DNA of 64,000 bases from positions 20,349,623-20,413,622 of the forward strand of contig NC_087065.1 in NCBI RefSeq assembly GCF_963678635.1, in the 5' to 3' direction. Numbering within the stretch: the stretch's first letter is position 1; the number at the start of each line of letters is the position of its first letter. Shown in pieces: positions 8,828 to 17,387 of this stretch. A program made the translations under genes and the position numbers. Under the pieces are notes generated by a model that worked only from the letters and a program-made list of their open reading frames with translations, had not been told where the DNA came from and searched no databases. Origin of the DNA: Symsagittifera roscoffensis. Its lineage: Eukaryota > Xenacoelomorpha > Acoela > Convolutidae.

Positions 8828-9505
8828 CTAACTAACTTGAGATCCCTTTATGCCCAACTCAAGTTCCCTTGGGCTCAGCTTGCCCCTGTTTGGGTCGTAG
8901 ACCGGCATTGAGACCTCCGTTATTCTTCTTTCGATCATGAAGTCCCGCAGTCTCGTTAGTGCCAACATCACGTGTTCAGGATCGATCGTGTTCCTCTCAC
9001 TGACCCTCGTCACCAAGAAGCACAGGTATTTGCCTGGGACTTGTGCTACTGATGGTGGAAGCGCAGCGATTCCCCCCAGCCCCGGTCTCTGTCTAAACAG
9101 AAGCTCCACGTTCTGGTACTCTCTCTTGAAGTCGGCCTCCAGTCTTGATTTGAAACTCATGTCCGCCGTGTTACAGGTTGCGCTAGTTCTGTCCGACAGA
9201 ATGAAGTCGCTATCCGTTATCAGGATGTTCTCCGAGTATTCGTTGGGTTTTTCAAACTTCGTTTTGAAATTCCGTCCTATGGTAGGCTCAGCCTCCTCCC
9301 CATCCAATTCCAGTCCGCTCGTTTCTCTCATTTCCCTGAGTTTCTTTATCATCAAATTTTCGGTGTGGGTAAGTCCTAACCCCACTCCCCGGACAAAAAT
9401 ATTTATCGACGTCCCCGTCGATGGTGCTGGGTCTAAATTATCTGGTGGAATCTCGAGCGGCCTGTCTGTTGCTGTCCAGCCGAAGAGGGGATCCTCCGTT
9501 TTCAT
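8828..9505 (-). pseudogene. Macrodomain (OARD1/TARG1-like) at the C terminus of Pol, copy 1
   Basis: After a linker with INIFVRGVGLGLTHTE comes a macrodomain-like fold: ILITDSDFILSDRTSATCN, then ADMSFKSRLEADFKREY, GGIAALPPSVAQVPGKYLCF, LVTRVSERNTIDPEHV, LTRLRDFMIERRI and EVSMPVYDP. This follows the layout of OARD1/TARG1-type macrodomains (ADP-ribose binding, removal of ADP-ribose esters), which have an M-x-x-GIA-x-x-FKK motif, a Y-x-LITK strand, a long helix and an S-MP strand. The family catalytic loop after MP (GCGLD in human OARD1) is replaced by VYDPNRGKLSPREL, and the lysine of ITKK by R. Copy 2 keeps the same replacement (VYDPNRGRLHPREL), so it is a family trait rather than decay. The upstream sequence (9,506-9,782) matches copy 2's integrase-macrodomain linker (NLRILEWM versus KLRVLEWL) but has two in-frame stops, so the domain was part of Pol. 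Confidence 0.72.
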
Positions 9506-9782
9506 GTGCTTTCCCGCTGATACGTCAACTTATTGGATGCTTTGTCCTTCGCCGCTTCCGTTCTTGACATCGCGCATCCATTCTAATATCCTCAAGTTCG
9601 TATTCTACCTCCTCTCTATCTCGCTCTGTTTCAAATCCGTCTCTCGTTCTGGTGTCGAGTATTCTTCCTGCGGGTAGTGTTCATTATCATTGAAAATTTG
9701 CCATTCATCATCGGCTGCCAGTTCGCCCACACTTAGTAGCTCTTCGCTTAGTTCGTCGGGCTGTATCTTATCAATCAAGAAA
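9506..9782 (-). pseudogene. Linker between integrase and macrodomain, copy 1
   Basis: The translated stretch begins DDFLIDKIQPDELSEELL, matching the copy 2 integrase tail that starts GDDFVVVRIDLKKI, and later reads NLRILEWMRDV versus KLRVLEWLNGM in copy 2. It is acidic and of low complexity in between. Stops near 9,605 and 9,534 and a frame change at the integrase end interrupt it. In copy 2 the same region is one open frame, which is why I treat integrase and macrodomain as one protein. Confidence 0.6.
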
Positions 9783-10469
9783 TCATCTCCACCTGTTGTA
9801 CCTCATGCCTGTCCGTTTGCGATTGCCACTCCTAGTCCCCGCTGGTATTGTTAAGTCTGGTTCTGTCCACTTCGGCACCTCACCCTGCTCCGGATTGTTC
9901 CAGTCTTCTTCCACAAAGGTTTCCGCCTCAGAGACCGCTTCTATCTTTTCATTGTCATCCAAGCTCAAGTTCTCGTTGCCATCATTTGTCTCTCTGGTGC
10001 CTTTTTCGTTCACTTCACACGCTGGCTCCACCAGTAGGTACTTAAATCCCTCCATGTCCTGTGGTATACACCAGTCCTCTGGGGATGGGACGTGAGGCTT
10101 CAGATTTTCATAATGTGCTGCTCGCCCCGTACTCAAGCGGTAGAACCGTCCTTGTTGATGTACTTCCGTTATCATGAATGGTCCTCTCCATTTCTTAAGT
10201 AGTTTCTTTGTCCCTTTGGGCGGTATGACATTCTGGAAGAACCACACGTACTGGCCCACTTCATATGGCTTTGCCTGTAATATCTTTTCATCATATTTCT
10301 TGCGCTGTCTCATTTGTGCTCGCGCAGTGTTCCTCCTACAGAGCTCGTTTAGTTCCTGCTGTCTCCTAATCGCTTCTTTCACGTAAGCTTGAGGCGACGT
10401 CCTCTTCCCTTCGTATTCCGGGTAAAAGAAGGTCAGGGGCATTGCTCTCTCCCTGCCTGTCAACATCAT
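9783..10469 (-). CDS. Integrase C-terminal region of copy 1
   Basis: This 228-codon frame carries the end of the gypsy integrase. It starts with PFMMLTGRERAMPL, typical of the end of the catalytic core region, goes through a basic helix with AQMRQRKKYDEKI, and reaches KPYEVGQYVWFFQNV ... LLKKWRGPFMITEV ... YRLSTGRAAHYENLKPH. The latter is the SH3-like DNA-binding domain of gypsy integrases (V-W...KW-GP). An acidic tail follows, with WNNPEQGEVPKWTEPDL, matched in copy 2 by WQDPEQMEVPKNLEPDL at 22,580. The frame continues upstream into the core after one TAA at 10,533. It is read in the same transcript as pol. Confidence 0.85.
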   Translation of the reverse strand: MMLTGRERAMPLTFFYPEYEGKRTSPQAYVKEAIRRQQELNELCRRNTARAQMRQRKKYDEKILQAKPYEVGQYVWFFQNVIPPKGTKKLLKKWRGPFMITEVHQQGRFYRLSTGRAAHYENLKPHVPSPEDWCIPQDMEGFKYLLVEPACEVNEKGTRETNDGNENLSLDDNEKIEAVSEAETFVEEDWNNPEQGEVPKWTEPDLTIPAGTRSGNRKRTGMRYNRWR

Positions 10470-10964
10470 GAAAGGACTGATGCCCGTTGTTGAGTGTTGC
10501 GTACTGTTGTATGCCCCTACGACTTGCGGCAGATATTAATTCCAGTCCGTCATGTATCTTGAGCAGTATATCCTCAACCTGTTCACCAACGTTCTATTCT
10601 GTCTCTCTACCAATCTCTTCATTAATTCTTTTGTCAAGACCCCCACAAAGGCTTTGCCGTTGTCTGACTGAAAAGTCATTGGACAACCATATCGTGATAT
10701 CCAATGCGTTATCAGGTGGTCACAAGTCTCCTCTGCTGAGGCTGTCTGACACGGGACCGCTTCTGCCAACTTTGTGAAGTGATCTATTATAACCAGTATC
10801 TGGTTATATCCCTACTCCATCATGCAGATCTTTTGATGGTCTATCTGCACCACCTCGTTAAACTCCGAGCTTTCAACGGACTTGAGTGAGAACTTCATCT
10901 TCCTTTGGTCTTTTACCTGCAGGCATGCCAGGCATGCATTCACCCATCTCTCGCAAGCTTTCCT
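10470..10964 (-). pseudogene. Integrase zinc-finger end and catalytic core of copy 1 (three stops, internal deletion)
   Basis: Directly after the stop that ends pol (10,962-10,964) the frame goes on with CERWVNACLACLQVKD, the C-x-x-C half of the HHCC zinc finger. Then VVQIDHQKIC gives the first core aspartate, a TAG interrupts near 10,817, and ISRYGCPMTFQSDNGKAF gives the second aspartate. The sequence then jumps from ELMKRL directly to VERQNRTLVNRLRIY. The glutamate of the D,D-35-E triad (in VERQN) is kept, but about 20 residues that normally lie between are missing. One TAA (10,533) precedes YLPQVVGAYNS. The enzyme is inactive as read. Confidence 0.82.
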
Positions 10965-13900
10965 TTATCCTGGCCAATCAAACCTGTGAAGTGTTCTCTG
11001 TTGCACTTTGTCTATCCCCTGGTGCCCCATCTGATCGTGCGATCTGAATAACACCTCCGTCTGATACAATTGTGGTAATATGACGAGGTTGTGCTTGTGT
11101 AATATCTTCTCCTCATCTGTTCTCTTGCACGCTACCACCCCGTCAGCTGTGTGATAGAGTAAATCTTTCTTTCCTTTGTAGAACTGGCTCAAGATCTTGT
11201 AGCTGTCTTCTTCGAGTTCACCTTTCTCCTTGGACCCTGTCCGGATCCATTTGGAGAGATTACTTGTCATCTTGTCATTCTTTTGGGCCCCTATTAGGTC
11301 CGACAGCCTATATCTCGCTTTGACTTGTTCCTTTAGTGCCATGATCTGTCCATTCATTTCCCCAGGGTTGTGGATGTCATCATTCAGCTTTACGCATATT
11401 ATCCTCTTCACGATCTTCATATCCTCTTCTGGTACCAGATTTGTTCTGACATTTGAGTTGCATGATAGTTCCCTGAATGGTTTCCTCGATACCGCAATTT
11501 TCTCAAGTTCTTCACCGCCTTGTACTTCTTGTTCATCCGAGTTGTACGTTCCTGAGGAGGGATCCGTTTGTAGCTCCCTGTCACGGTGTCTCATCTTCTC
11601 CTCTGCCAGTATCATGCATAGACTATCCTGATCATCGCTGCTCTTTTCCGAATCTTCAACCCATTCTTCACACTCCCCGGACAATTTCTCTTCTCCGGTT
11701 TCTTCTTCCTTCGTGGACGTGGACCACTCCGCGGACTCTTGACCCAGTCCCAGGTGTTCAGCTTCCTCCTTAAATGCTACTTTCTTCTTTCTAACATGGG
11801 TCAGCTCAAGTTTGTTATCAGGGATTTTGTCAACCAGTGACCGCACGACTTCTTTGGCATCAGTAACGCTTCCTCTTAGAGAGTCTGCGTTGCCAACTGT
11901 TTCACTCCTTCGCAGTATCGTGACCGCCGGTTCCTCCCTACCCTTTCCTACGTTCACGGGTTTATCATCTGCCAGTTTCTCAAGTAATCTCCACAAGTCT
12001 TCATCTACCTGAGTATCTCCCGTTTCAACCTGGTTGAGATCATAGCCTTTTGCCTTGAGCGTCTCTCTCACATTTTTTGACTTGAGCATAATCTCTATCG
12101 GCATCCCTCGCTTCTTCTTCAAAATTTTTTTCTTTTGAGGCTCTTCTGGTAATTCGAGATGATCTTCTATCGGTTTGCCTAACTTTTCTAGCCATCTCGT
12201 GAGTGGAAGACTGTCATACGTTTCTTTGTCCATGAAGGAGAAGCCATCTTTAATCTCGGGCATGTCCGCTTCCCTCTGTTCCTGTCTCTCGTAGAACTCC
12301 GTCTTCTTACTCAAGCTATCGACATTCTGATGTTTGTCCCTTGTTCTATGCTCAATTATCATGTTGTACCCATCCAAGCGAACTATCCATCTCCCAATGT
12401 AGCTCTGGTCCATCGAGTACGTCTTCAGCCAGCTGAGTGCCCTGTTGTCGACCCGCAGCTTAAATGGCTCACTGCCTAAGTATGCTCTGTATTTTTCGAC
12501 AAAAGTAACCACCGCGAACATCTCTGCTTTCGGCGCCCCGTACTTCATTTCTGTGTCACTCAAGACTTTGCTCCCGTATGCTATTGGTCTTAAGACTGTC
12601 TTCCCGTTCCATTCTTGTTCTTGATGGAGAATTCCAGAAATCGCAACTACCGACGCGTCCATATCCAACACGTACATACCTTTTTCCGTTGACATGCCTA
12701 ACACCGGTGCCTCGCACAAGTCTTTCTTTATTCTCTGGAACGATTCCTCTGCTGCGTTGTTCAATATGAACTTTTTGCCTTTGTGTCTCATTAATTGTTG
12801 CATCGAGTATACCTTGTCTGCGTAGCCCTTGATGAATTCCCTGTAGTAGTTCGCAAAACCCAGGAAGCTCATCAACTGGTGTTCCGTTTTTGGCGATTTC
12901 CAAGTTAGAACTGCTTCTACTGCATCGGGATCCGGTCTGATGCCGTGCCTGTCCACCATCCTGCCCAAATATTTTATCGAATCTTTGAGTATCTCGCACT
13001 TTGATGGTTTACACTTCAGCCCCGACCTCTTCATACATGCAAACACCTCGTCCAGTCGCTCGATGTGGTCTTCTAGTGTGGGCGTCGCTATTACTACGTC
13101 ATCCACGTAGCACATTACCAGATTGCCGTACTTCTTTGTCACACCTATCAGCGCATGTGCCATCAACCGTTGAAACGTGGCTGTGGCATTGCAGAGTCCA
13201 AACGGCATCCGTTTCCATTGAAACAGCCCCAACTCGCAAGCGAACCCTGTTGTGTCCCTGTCTTGCTTCCTCAGCGGAACCTGCCAGAATGCCGAACCTA
13301 AATCAAGAGTTGTAAAAAATTTTGCGTCACCTAACTTAGAGAGGCTCTCGTCAATCCTAGGTATGGGATAGGCATCCTTCATCGTGACGGAGTTCAGATA
13401 CCGAAAGTCACAGCAAAACCTCAATTGGTTGCCTTTCTTTTTGGCCATCACTATTCCACACGCCCACGGTGACTTGGATGGTTCTATCATGTCATACTCT
13501 AGTAATGTCTCTATTTCTTTCCTACATGCCTCTGATTTGTGGGGGGTCATGTGCCTCGCCCCCTCCCTGTGTGGTACCGCATTTTCTTCAAGTTCTATTT
13601 CATGCTCAACAAAATTGCAACACCCAATGTCTGCCTTATGTCTCGAAAAAACTTCCTCGTTCCGCTCTAGTACGTCCTTGATGGCTTCGAGCTGTTCGTC
13701 CGTCAACTTGCCCCTTAAATGTTCGATCTCCGGCAGGACCGACTTATCACTCTGCATTTCATCTAGTGTGGGCCGTTCCGGAAAATTCGAACAGCTCGAT
13801 AGCGCATCATCCGTCTCTGACTTAAGTGATTTCACAAGACCTGATGAACCTTTTGTTTTCTTCAATCGTCTCAAGATACAAATTTTGTCCCTATGATTGG

Positions 13901-14324
13901 GACAATCAACAACTTCATTTTGTTTTGAATTTTCAGTCATTTCATATCGAGTTTTAACGGGTAAAGCATAACCCAGCTTCCTCCCCCTCTGTATTGTGAT
14001 GGGTATATCAAGAGTATTCAACAAGACACTGACGCAGAGACCGCTCTTGGTTATCGAGAAGGATCTTCCTAAGGCAGCAGCACTTTGACTATTAGGATTC
14101 GGGACTATGCATACTTGCTTGTTGTCACTTAGTTCATTGTAATTTTTCATTCCAAATGGCTTTCCTGTCACCATTTTCAGAGTGTTGCAATTTCCACTCT
14201 TTGTCGACCCTGCTACAGCTTCTGGCACTGGCACCGAGCAACTTAACGTCTCATTCAATCTCTGTCTGTCGATCTCTTGCTTCAACCGTTGCTCTATTTC
14301 CTTCGTTGCTAGATCCTGTTTCAC
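10965..14324 (-). CDS. pol: Pol polyprotein of copy 1: reverse transcriptase, RNase H, long linker, integrase zinc finger
   Basis: An uninterrupted 1,119-codon frame. Residues about 210-420 are the reverse transcriptase, with LRFCCDFRYLNSVT, FFTTLDLGSAFWQVPL, RMPFGLCNATATFQRLM and the catalytic CYVDDVVIA (about residue 404). Residues about 545-680 are RNase H, with its acidic residues in VLDMDAS, PKAEMFA and LRVDNRALSWL and the end KHQNVDSLS. A 380-residue acidic, low-complexity linker follows, and the ORF ends in the HHCC finger (FRSHDQMGHQGIDKVQ). The order RT-RNase H-integrase is Ty3/gypsy. No D-T/S-G protease motif is visible in this frame or in gag; the first 130 residues lead into IQRGRKLGYALPV, which normally follows the protease. 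The frame overlaps the end of gag by a few bases in -1 phase and opens at about 14,353, so a -1 frameshift is the likely route of expression. Confidence 0.93.
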   Translation of the reverse strand: MKQDLATKEIEQRLKQEIDRQRLNETLSCSVPVPEAVAGSTKSGNCNTLKMVTGKPFGMKNYNELSDNKQVCIVPNPNSQSAAALGRSFSITKSGLCVSVLLNTLDIPITIQRGRKLGYALPVKTRYEMTENSKQNEVVDCPNHRDKICILRRLKKTKGSSGLVKSLKSETDDALSSCSNFPERPTLDEMQSDKSVLPEIEHLRGKLTDEQLEAIKDVLERNEEVFSRHKADIGCCNFVEHEIELEENAVPHREGARHMTPHKSEACRKEIETLLEYDMIEPSKSPWACGIVMAKKKGNQLRFCCDFRYLNSVTMKDAYPIPRIDESLSKLGDAKFFTTLDLGSAFWQVPLRKQDRDTTGFACELGLFQWKRMPFGLCNATATFQRLMAHALIGVTKKYGNLVMCYVDDVVIATPTLEDHIERLDEVFACMKRSGLKCKPSKCEILKDSIKYLGRMVDRHGIRPDPDAVEAVLTWKSPKTEHQLMSFLGFANYYREFIKGYADKVYSMQQLMRHKGKKFILNNAAEESFQRIKKDLCEAPVLGMSTEKGMYVLDMDASVVAISGILHQEQEWNGKTVLRPIAYGSKVLSDTEMKYGAPKAEMFAVVTFVEKYRAYLGSEPFKLRVDNRALSWLKTYSMDQSYIGRWIVRLDGYNMIIEHRTRDKHQNVDSLSKKTEFYERQEQREADMPEIKDGFSFMDKETYDSLPLTRWLEKLGKPIEDHLELPEEPQKKKILKKKRGMPIEIMLKSKNVRETLKAKGYDLNQVETGDTQVDEDLWRLLEKLADDKPVNVGKGREEPAVTILRRSETVGNADSLRGSVTDAKEVVRSLVDKIPDNKLELTHVRKKKVAFKEEAEHLGLGQESAEWSTSTKEEETGEEKLSGECEEWVEDSEKSSDDQDSLCMILAEEKMRHRDRELQTDPSSGTYNSDEQEVQGGEELEKIAVSRKPFRELSCNSNVRTNLVPEEDMKIVKRIICVKLNDDIHNPGEMNGQIMALKEQVKARYRLSDLIGAQKNDKMTSNLSKWIRTGSKEKGELEEDSYKILSQFYKGKKDLLYHTADGVVACKRTDEEKILHKHNLVILPQLYQTEVLFRSHDQMGHQGIDKVQQRTLHRFDWPG

Positions 14325-15463
14325 GTTGTTAATAGCCTCTGACGCCGCTTCTCATAATTTATCTCTAGGGCGTTCCTGGCCGTGGCCTCTATCGCATTGT
14401 TAACCTGCGTTACAGCCTTCACTTTCTTCGTTGGCAGTTCCGTACTCTGTGCTTCTAAAATTTTTGGGTCAAACTCGGTTTGTCTATTTCTCTGATTCTG
14501 CACAGCCGCTAATGCCAATTTATGTTTGGGGTGACTCTGGTTCTTAACTGCCTCCCAAAACAAAGGACAGTCCATCCTGAAGTGCCCCTCCTGATTGCAG
14601 AAGAAGCATCTTGCACCTATTTTGATGATTAAGCCACTATAGTACTCGTGTTCTTCCATCTGGCTCATATCCTCCTCATCTGGTGGGTATCCCAGACTCT
14701 TCATGCCCTGCTTGTATGTTGTGCAATCCGCCACGTGATGATCAGCTGACCCGCAGTTCGCGCATGATCTACGTTTGTCCATGTCATCTCTAGGCTTGTA
14801 ACATGACGACCTTTGTGGTTGGTTCCCCCCTTGCATATTCCTGTTATCTGAATATGAGTATTTCTTGGGTTTCATTACCATGTACTCTCTTGACTTCTGT
14901 CTCATCTGTTCTGGAGTCGGTGCACTGACTTTCGAGAATGTATAGTATGTTGCTAACATTGTTCTCAAGTCGTCACTTTTTAACCCATCAATGAACTTTG
15001 AGGCGATGCTAAAGTTTCTTCTGTTTGTCGACTTTTCGGGGTCACTCCTTCGTCTCAAGCTCTCAAGATCATCTAGGAACATATCTATCGATTCATCGTC
15101 CCTTTGCCTTCTCTTTTCAAATCGCATCATCGCTTGATGACCCTTCATGCCTGACCCGAATCGATTCAACAATATCTCGAAGATTTTATCCGCAGTGTCG
15201 CGTTCCTCTTCCTTTTTCGCAACCACGCATTCCAACGCCGTGCCTTCTAAGTTGCTGAGTATCGCTGTGCATGCTTGCCTCTCATCGTTCAATTTGTCTT
15301 GTTCTAAGTGCAATCTCATGACTTCTACCCAAGTTTCAATGCATCCATCTGAATCATCTTTGAATTCTTTCGGTTTTTTGAAAGTTTTCCTGGATTTGTT
15401 ACTTCCTCTGTCACTCGAGTCGGTGTTTCTCGTGGCGAAGGCTTCTAGTGTCCTGTTCATCAT
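14321..15463 (-). CDS. gag: Gag capsid and nucleocapsid region of copy 1
   Basis: 380 codons. Residues about 35-170 match the retrotransposon capsid pattern (ETWVEVMRLHLEQDKLND, LEGTALECVVA, ILLNRFGSG, DESIDMFLDDLESLRRRS). Two CCHC zinc knuckles follow: CANCGSADHHVADC and CFFCNQEGHFRMDC, both C-x2-C-x4-H-x4-C, which bind the genomic RNA. The ORF ends in LLTT-stop overlapping the start of pol. Upstream, the same frame is open back to about 15,580 apart from one TGA just before the first Met (ST-stop-EMM), so this ORF is the downstream half of a longer gag that also includes 15,679-16,533. Confidence 0.9.
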   Translation of the reverse strand: MMNRTLEAFATRNTDSSDRGSNKSRKTFKKPKEFKDDSDGCIETWVEVMRLHLEQDKLNDERQACTAILSNLEGTALECVVAKKEEERDTADKIFEILLNRFGSGMKGHQAMMRFEKRRQRDDESIDMFLDDLESLRRRSDPEKSTNRRNFSIASKFIDGLKSDDLRTMLATYYTFSKVSAPTPEQMRQKSREYMVMKPKKYSYSDNRNMQGGNQPQRSSCYKPRDDMDKRRSCANCGSADHHVADCTTYKQGMKSLGYPPDEEDMSQMEEHEYYSGLIIKIGARCFFCNQEGHFRMDCPLFWEAVKNQSHPKHKLALAAVQNQRNRQTEFDPKILEAQSTELPTKKVKAVTQVNNAIEATARNALEINYEKRRQRLLTT

Positions 15464-15678
15464 TTCTCAGGTGCTTGCCCACGTCATGACATCCGGTCCC
15501 ACGTTATTGTGAGTCGTGGAATCCCCTGGACCACTCGTCGTATTTGCTGTTCCACTTTTCATTATCGCTTTGCCCCCCCCCCCGGTGCTGTACTCGCGGC
15601 ATCCCGGGGTAATGGTAACGGTGTTGATTGCCGTTTGTTCCGTTGTGGTTCCACGAAGTCAACTCTGTTGCCTTGCGT
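15464..15678 (-). pseudogene. Gag hinge broken at a homopolymer run
   Basis: Between the two gag ORFs. The run of 11 C at 15,573-15,583 (G11 in sense) changes the frame, and one TGA lies just upstream of the capsid ORF's first Met. Both sides encode a Ser/Thr/Pro/Gly-rich hinge, as expected between the N-terminal part and capsid. Confidence 0.55.
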
Positions 15679-16659
15679 TCATTCCGCTGCCGGCCTGACC
15701 TGTGACGTACAGTTTCTCAAGATGGCGTCTAGTTTTGCCTGTATTGCACATGAACTCTCAGCCTGGTACCTACTCATTGTGTCCATTCTCGTTTCCAGAC
15801 TCCCCAACTGGCTGTTCACTGAGTCATACCGTTGCTTCATCTCTTGCATGTCTTTTTTGATGTTCATGCCTCGCTCTCCATCAGTGGCATCTACCTTGTC
15901 TGACATCTGCTGAAGCTTCTCTTCTGTCGCTTTCGCCAGATTGAAATAGTTGTCCAGGTACTCATGTTTGTTGTATCCTAATTCTTTTTTTATCACCTCT
16001 CTATCCTCCTCGCTGTGCTTTAGTCTCTTGTCGATCTGATCTAGCTTCGCCATCAGATCGCCCAGATCGAGAGAAGTTGTTGTTTCATGGTCAGCTGTTG
16101 CCCTGTTGTTGGCTGCTGCTCCCGGTCTGACCTGGTCTTCGTTTTGGTCGGTGTCTGTCGTTTTCGTGGAAACCGTTCCGAATGTTTTGCCTTTCTTGGC
16201 TTTCGGTTCCTCCGTCACTATGTCTCTTGATTTCATCCCGACCATCATTGCCAACATTTCAGTAGATGACGTTCTTTTTGCTTGAGACTCGTCATTTACC
16301 GTTTCTGGCGTGTTGCCCGTTGTGCCTTCCACAGTGTCTATCGGCGAGAACTCCATCGACTTTGGATTTGGTTCTTCTGCATTCGGCATCGGTGTTGACT
16401 CCGTCGTCTTCTTCTCCACCTCATCCACACTCTGGTCTCGTGTTTCTAGGTCAATCTCGTTGGCGGGTTCCGCTTGTTTCCCTTCCGCGCCCTCTTTTGT
16501 TTTGTTCTCTCTATTACTCCTCGTGTTGACCATGCTAACTGAAAAGTTTTTCTTTGTTACTTTTGGGCCCATATATGTCATTTTACGTAGCGACGAGTTA
16601 TATTTTGTCTTTGATTCTGTAGATCTTTTTTCAGCCACCAGTACCCTGCTCCGTCTCAT
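15679..16659 (-). CDS. gag: Gag N-terminal (coiled-coil) part of copy 1
   Basis: A 326-codon frame. The likely start is the ATG at 16,533 (MVNTRSNRENK; MVNTR is a common start of gypsy Gag proteins); 42 further upstream codons are open but lie in the A/T-rich leader. The first part is Glu/Lys/Thr-rich and probably disordered. The end (from about 16,080 to 15,720) has heptad-like LGDLMAKLDQIDKRLKHSEE and QMSDKVDATDGE, suggesting a coiled coil for Gag assembly. After the stop the protein sequence is continued in another frame across a run of 11 C (15,573-15,583), which joins it to the capsid ORF. A slip in that homopolymer is the simplest reason for the split. Confidence 0.7.
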   Translation of the reverse strand: MRRSRVLVAEKRSTESKTKYNSSLRKMTYMGPKVTKKNFSVSMVNTRSNRENKTKEGAEGKQAEPANEIDLETRDQSVDEVEKKTTESTPMPNAEEPNPKSMEFSPIDTVEGTTGNTPETVNDESQAKRTSSTEMLAMMVGMKSRDIVTEEPKAKKGKTFGTVSTKTTDTDQNEDQVRPGAAANNRATADHETTTSLDLGDLMAKLDQIDKRLKHSEEDREVIKKELGYNKHEYLDNYFNLAKATEEKLQQMSDKVDATDGERGMNIKKDMQEMKQRYDSVNSQLGSLETRMDTMSRYQAESSCAIQAKLDAILRNCTSQVRPAAE

Positions 16660-16960
16660 GATTTTTATTTACAACTGATTCTTTTTACAATATTGGTATT
16701 TACAAAATCCTATTCTAAGAATAAAAAAAAATTTGATGATGAAAAGAAAAACTACTTTTCTGTCCCTTATAAGATTTTATTAAAATTTTACTAATTCGTT
16801 ATCCTAACAGTATCGCGTTCCGACTAGTCCTATTGCTTTTGATTCAGTTATTTCGTCCTGTCTTAAGACCCTTTAGTACCGTCACCCCACTTCTTCGTGT
16901 TGTCCCAAGCTTTCTCTCCTCAGTCACGACTATTTGGTGCTGTCCCAGTACTTCTTGTTA

Positions 16961-17387
16961 GTGTCCCAAGACCACTGTCCCAAGACCCTTGCCCTAAGAC
17001 TACTGTCCCAAGACTACTGTCCCAAGACTACTGTCCCAAGACTACTGTCCCAAGACTAGTGTCCCAAGACTACTGTCCCAAGACTACTGTCCCAAGACTA
17101 GTGTCCCAAGACTATTGTCCCAAGACTATTGTCTCAAGACTACTGTCCCAAGACCACTGTCCCAAGACCTCTGTCCCAAGACCACTGTCCCAAGACCACT
17201 GTCCCAAGACTACTGTCCCAAGACCACTGTTCCAAGACCAGTGTCCCAAGACTGTATTGTACCAAGACCGTACCAAGATTGCTCTGGCCCAAGACTGCAC
17301 CGTCCCAAGACTGTCCCAAGACTGCACTGCTCCAAGACCGTCCCCAGACTGCACTGTCCCAAGACTTCTTCGGTACTGTCCCAAGAC
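16961..17387 (+). repeat. 14-bp minisatellite (CCCAAGAC unit)
   Basis: About 30 head-to-tail copies of a unit like GTCCCAAGACTACT, most exactly 14 bp, with slightly longer variants towards 17,260-17,390. Open frames on both strands here are products of the repeat and are not genes. It lies in the leader/LTR of copy 1. Confidence 0.95.

Noticed and set aside
12556-12999. 147-codon minus-strand ORF inside pol
   Set aside because: It is an overlapping frame of the RT/RNase H region, whose own frame carries all the conserved motifs.
1-16659. Maverick/Polinton or viral integration as explanation for the many genes
   Set aside because: There is no DNA polymerase B, packaging ATPase or capsid gene; gag, RT, RNase H and gypsy integrase are in order.
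16961-17387. CRISPR-like array
   Set aside because: The units are 14 bp and contiguous with no unique spacers, and the window is eukaryotic.
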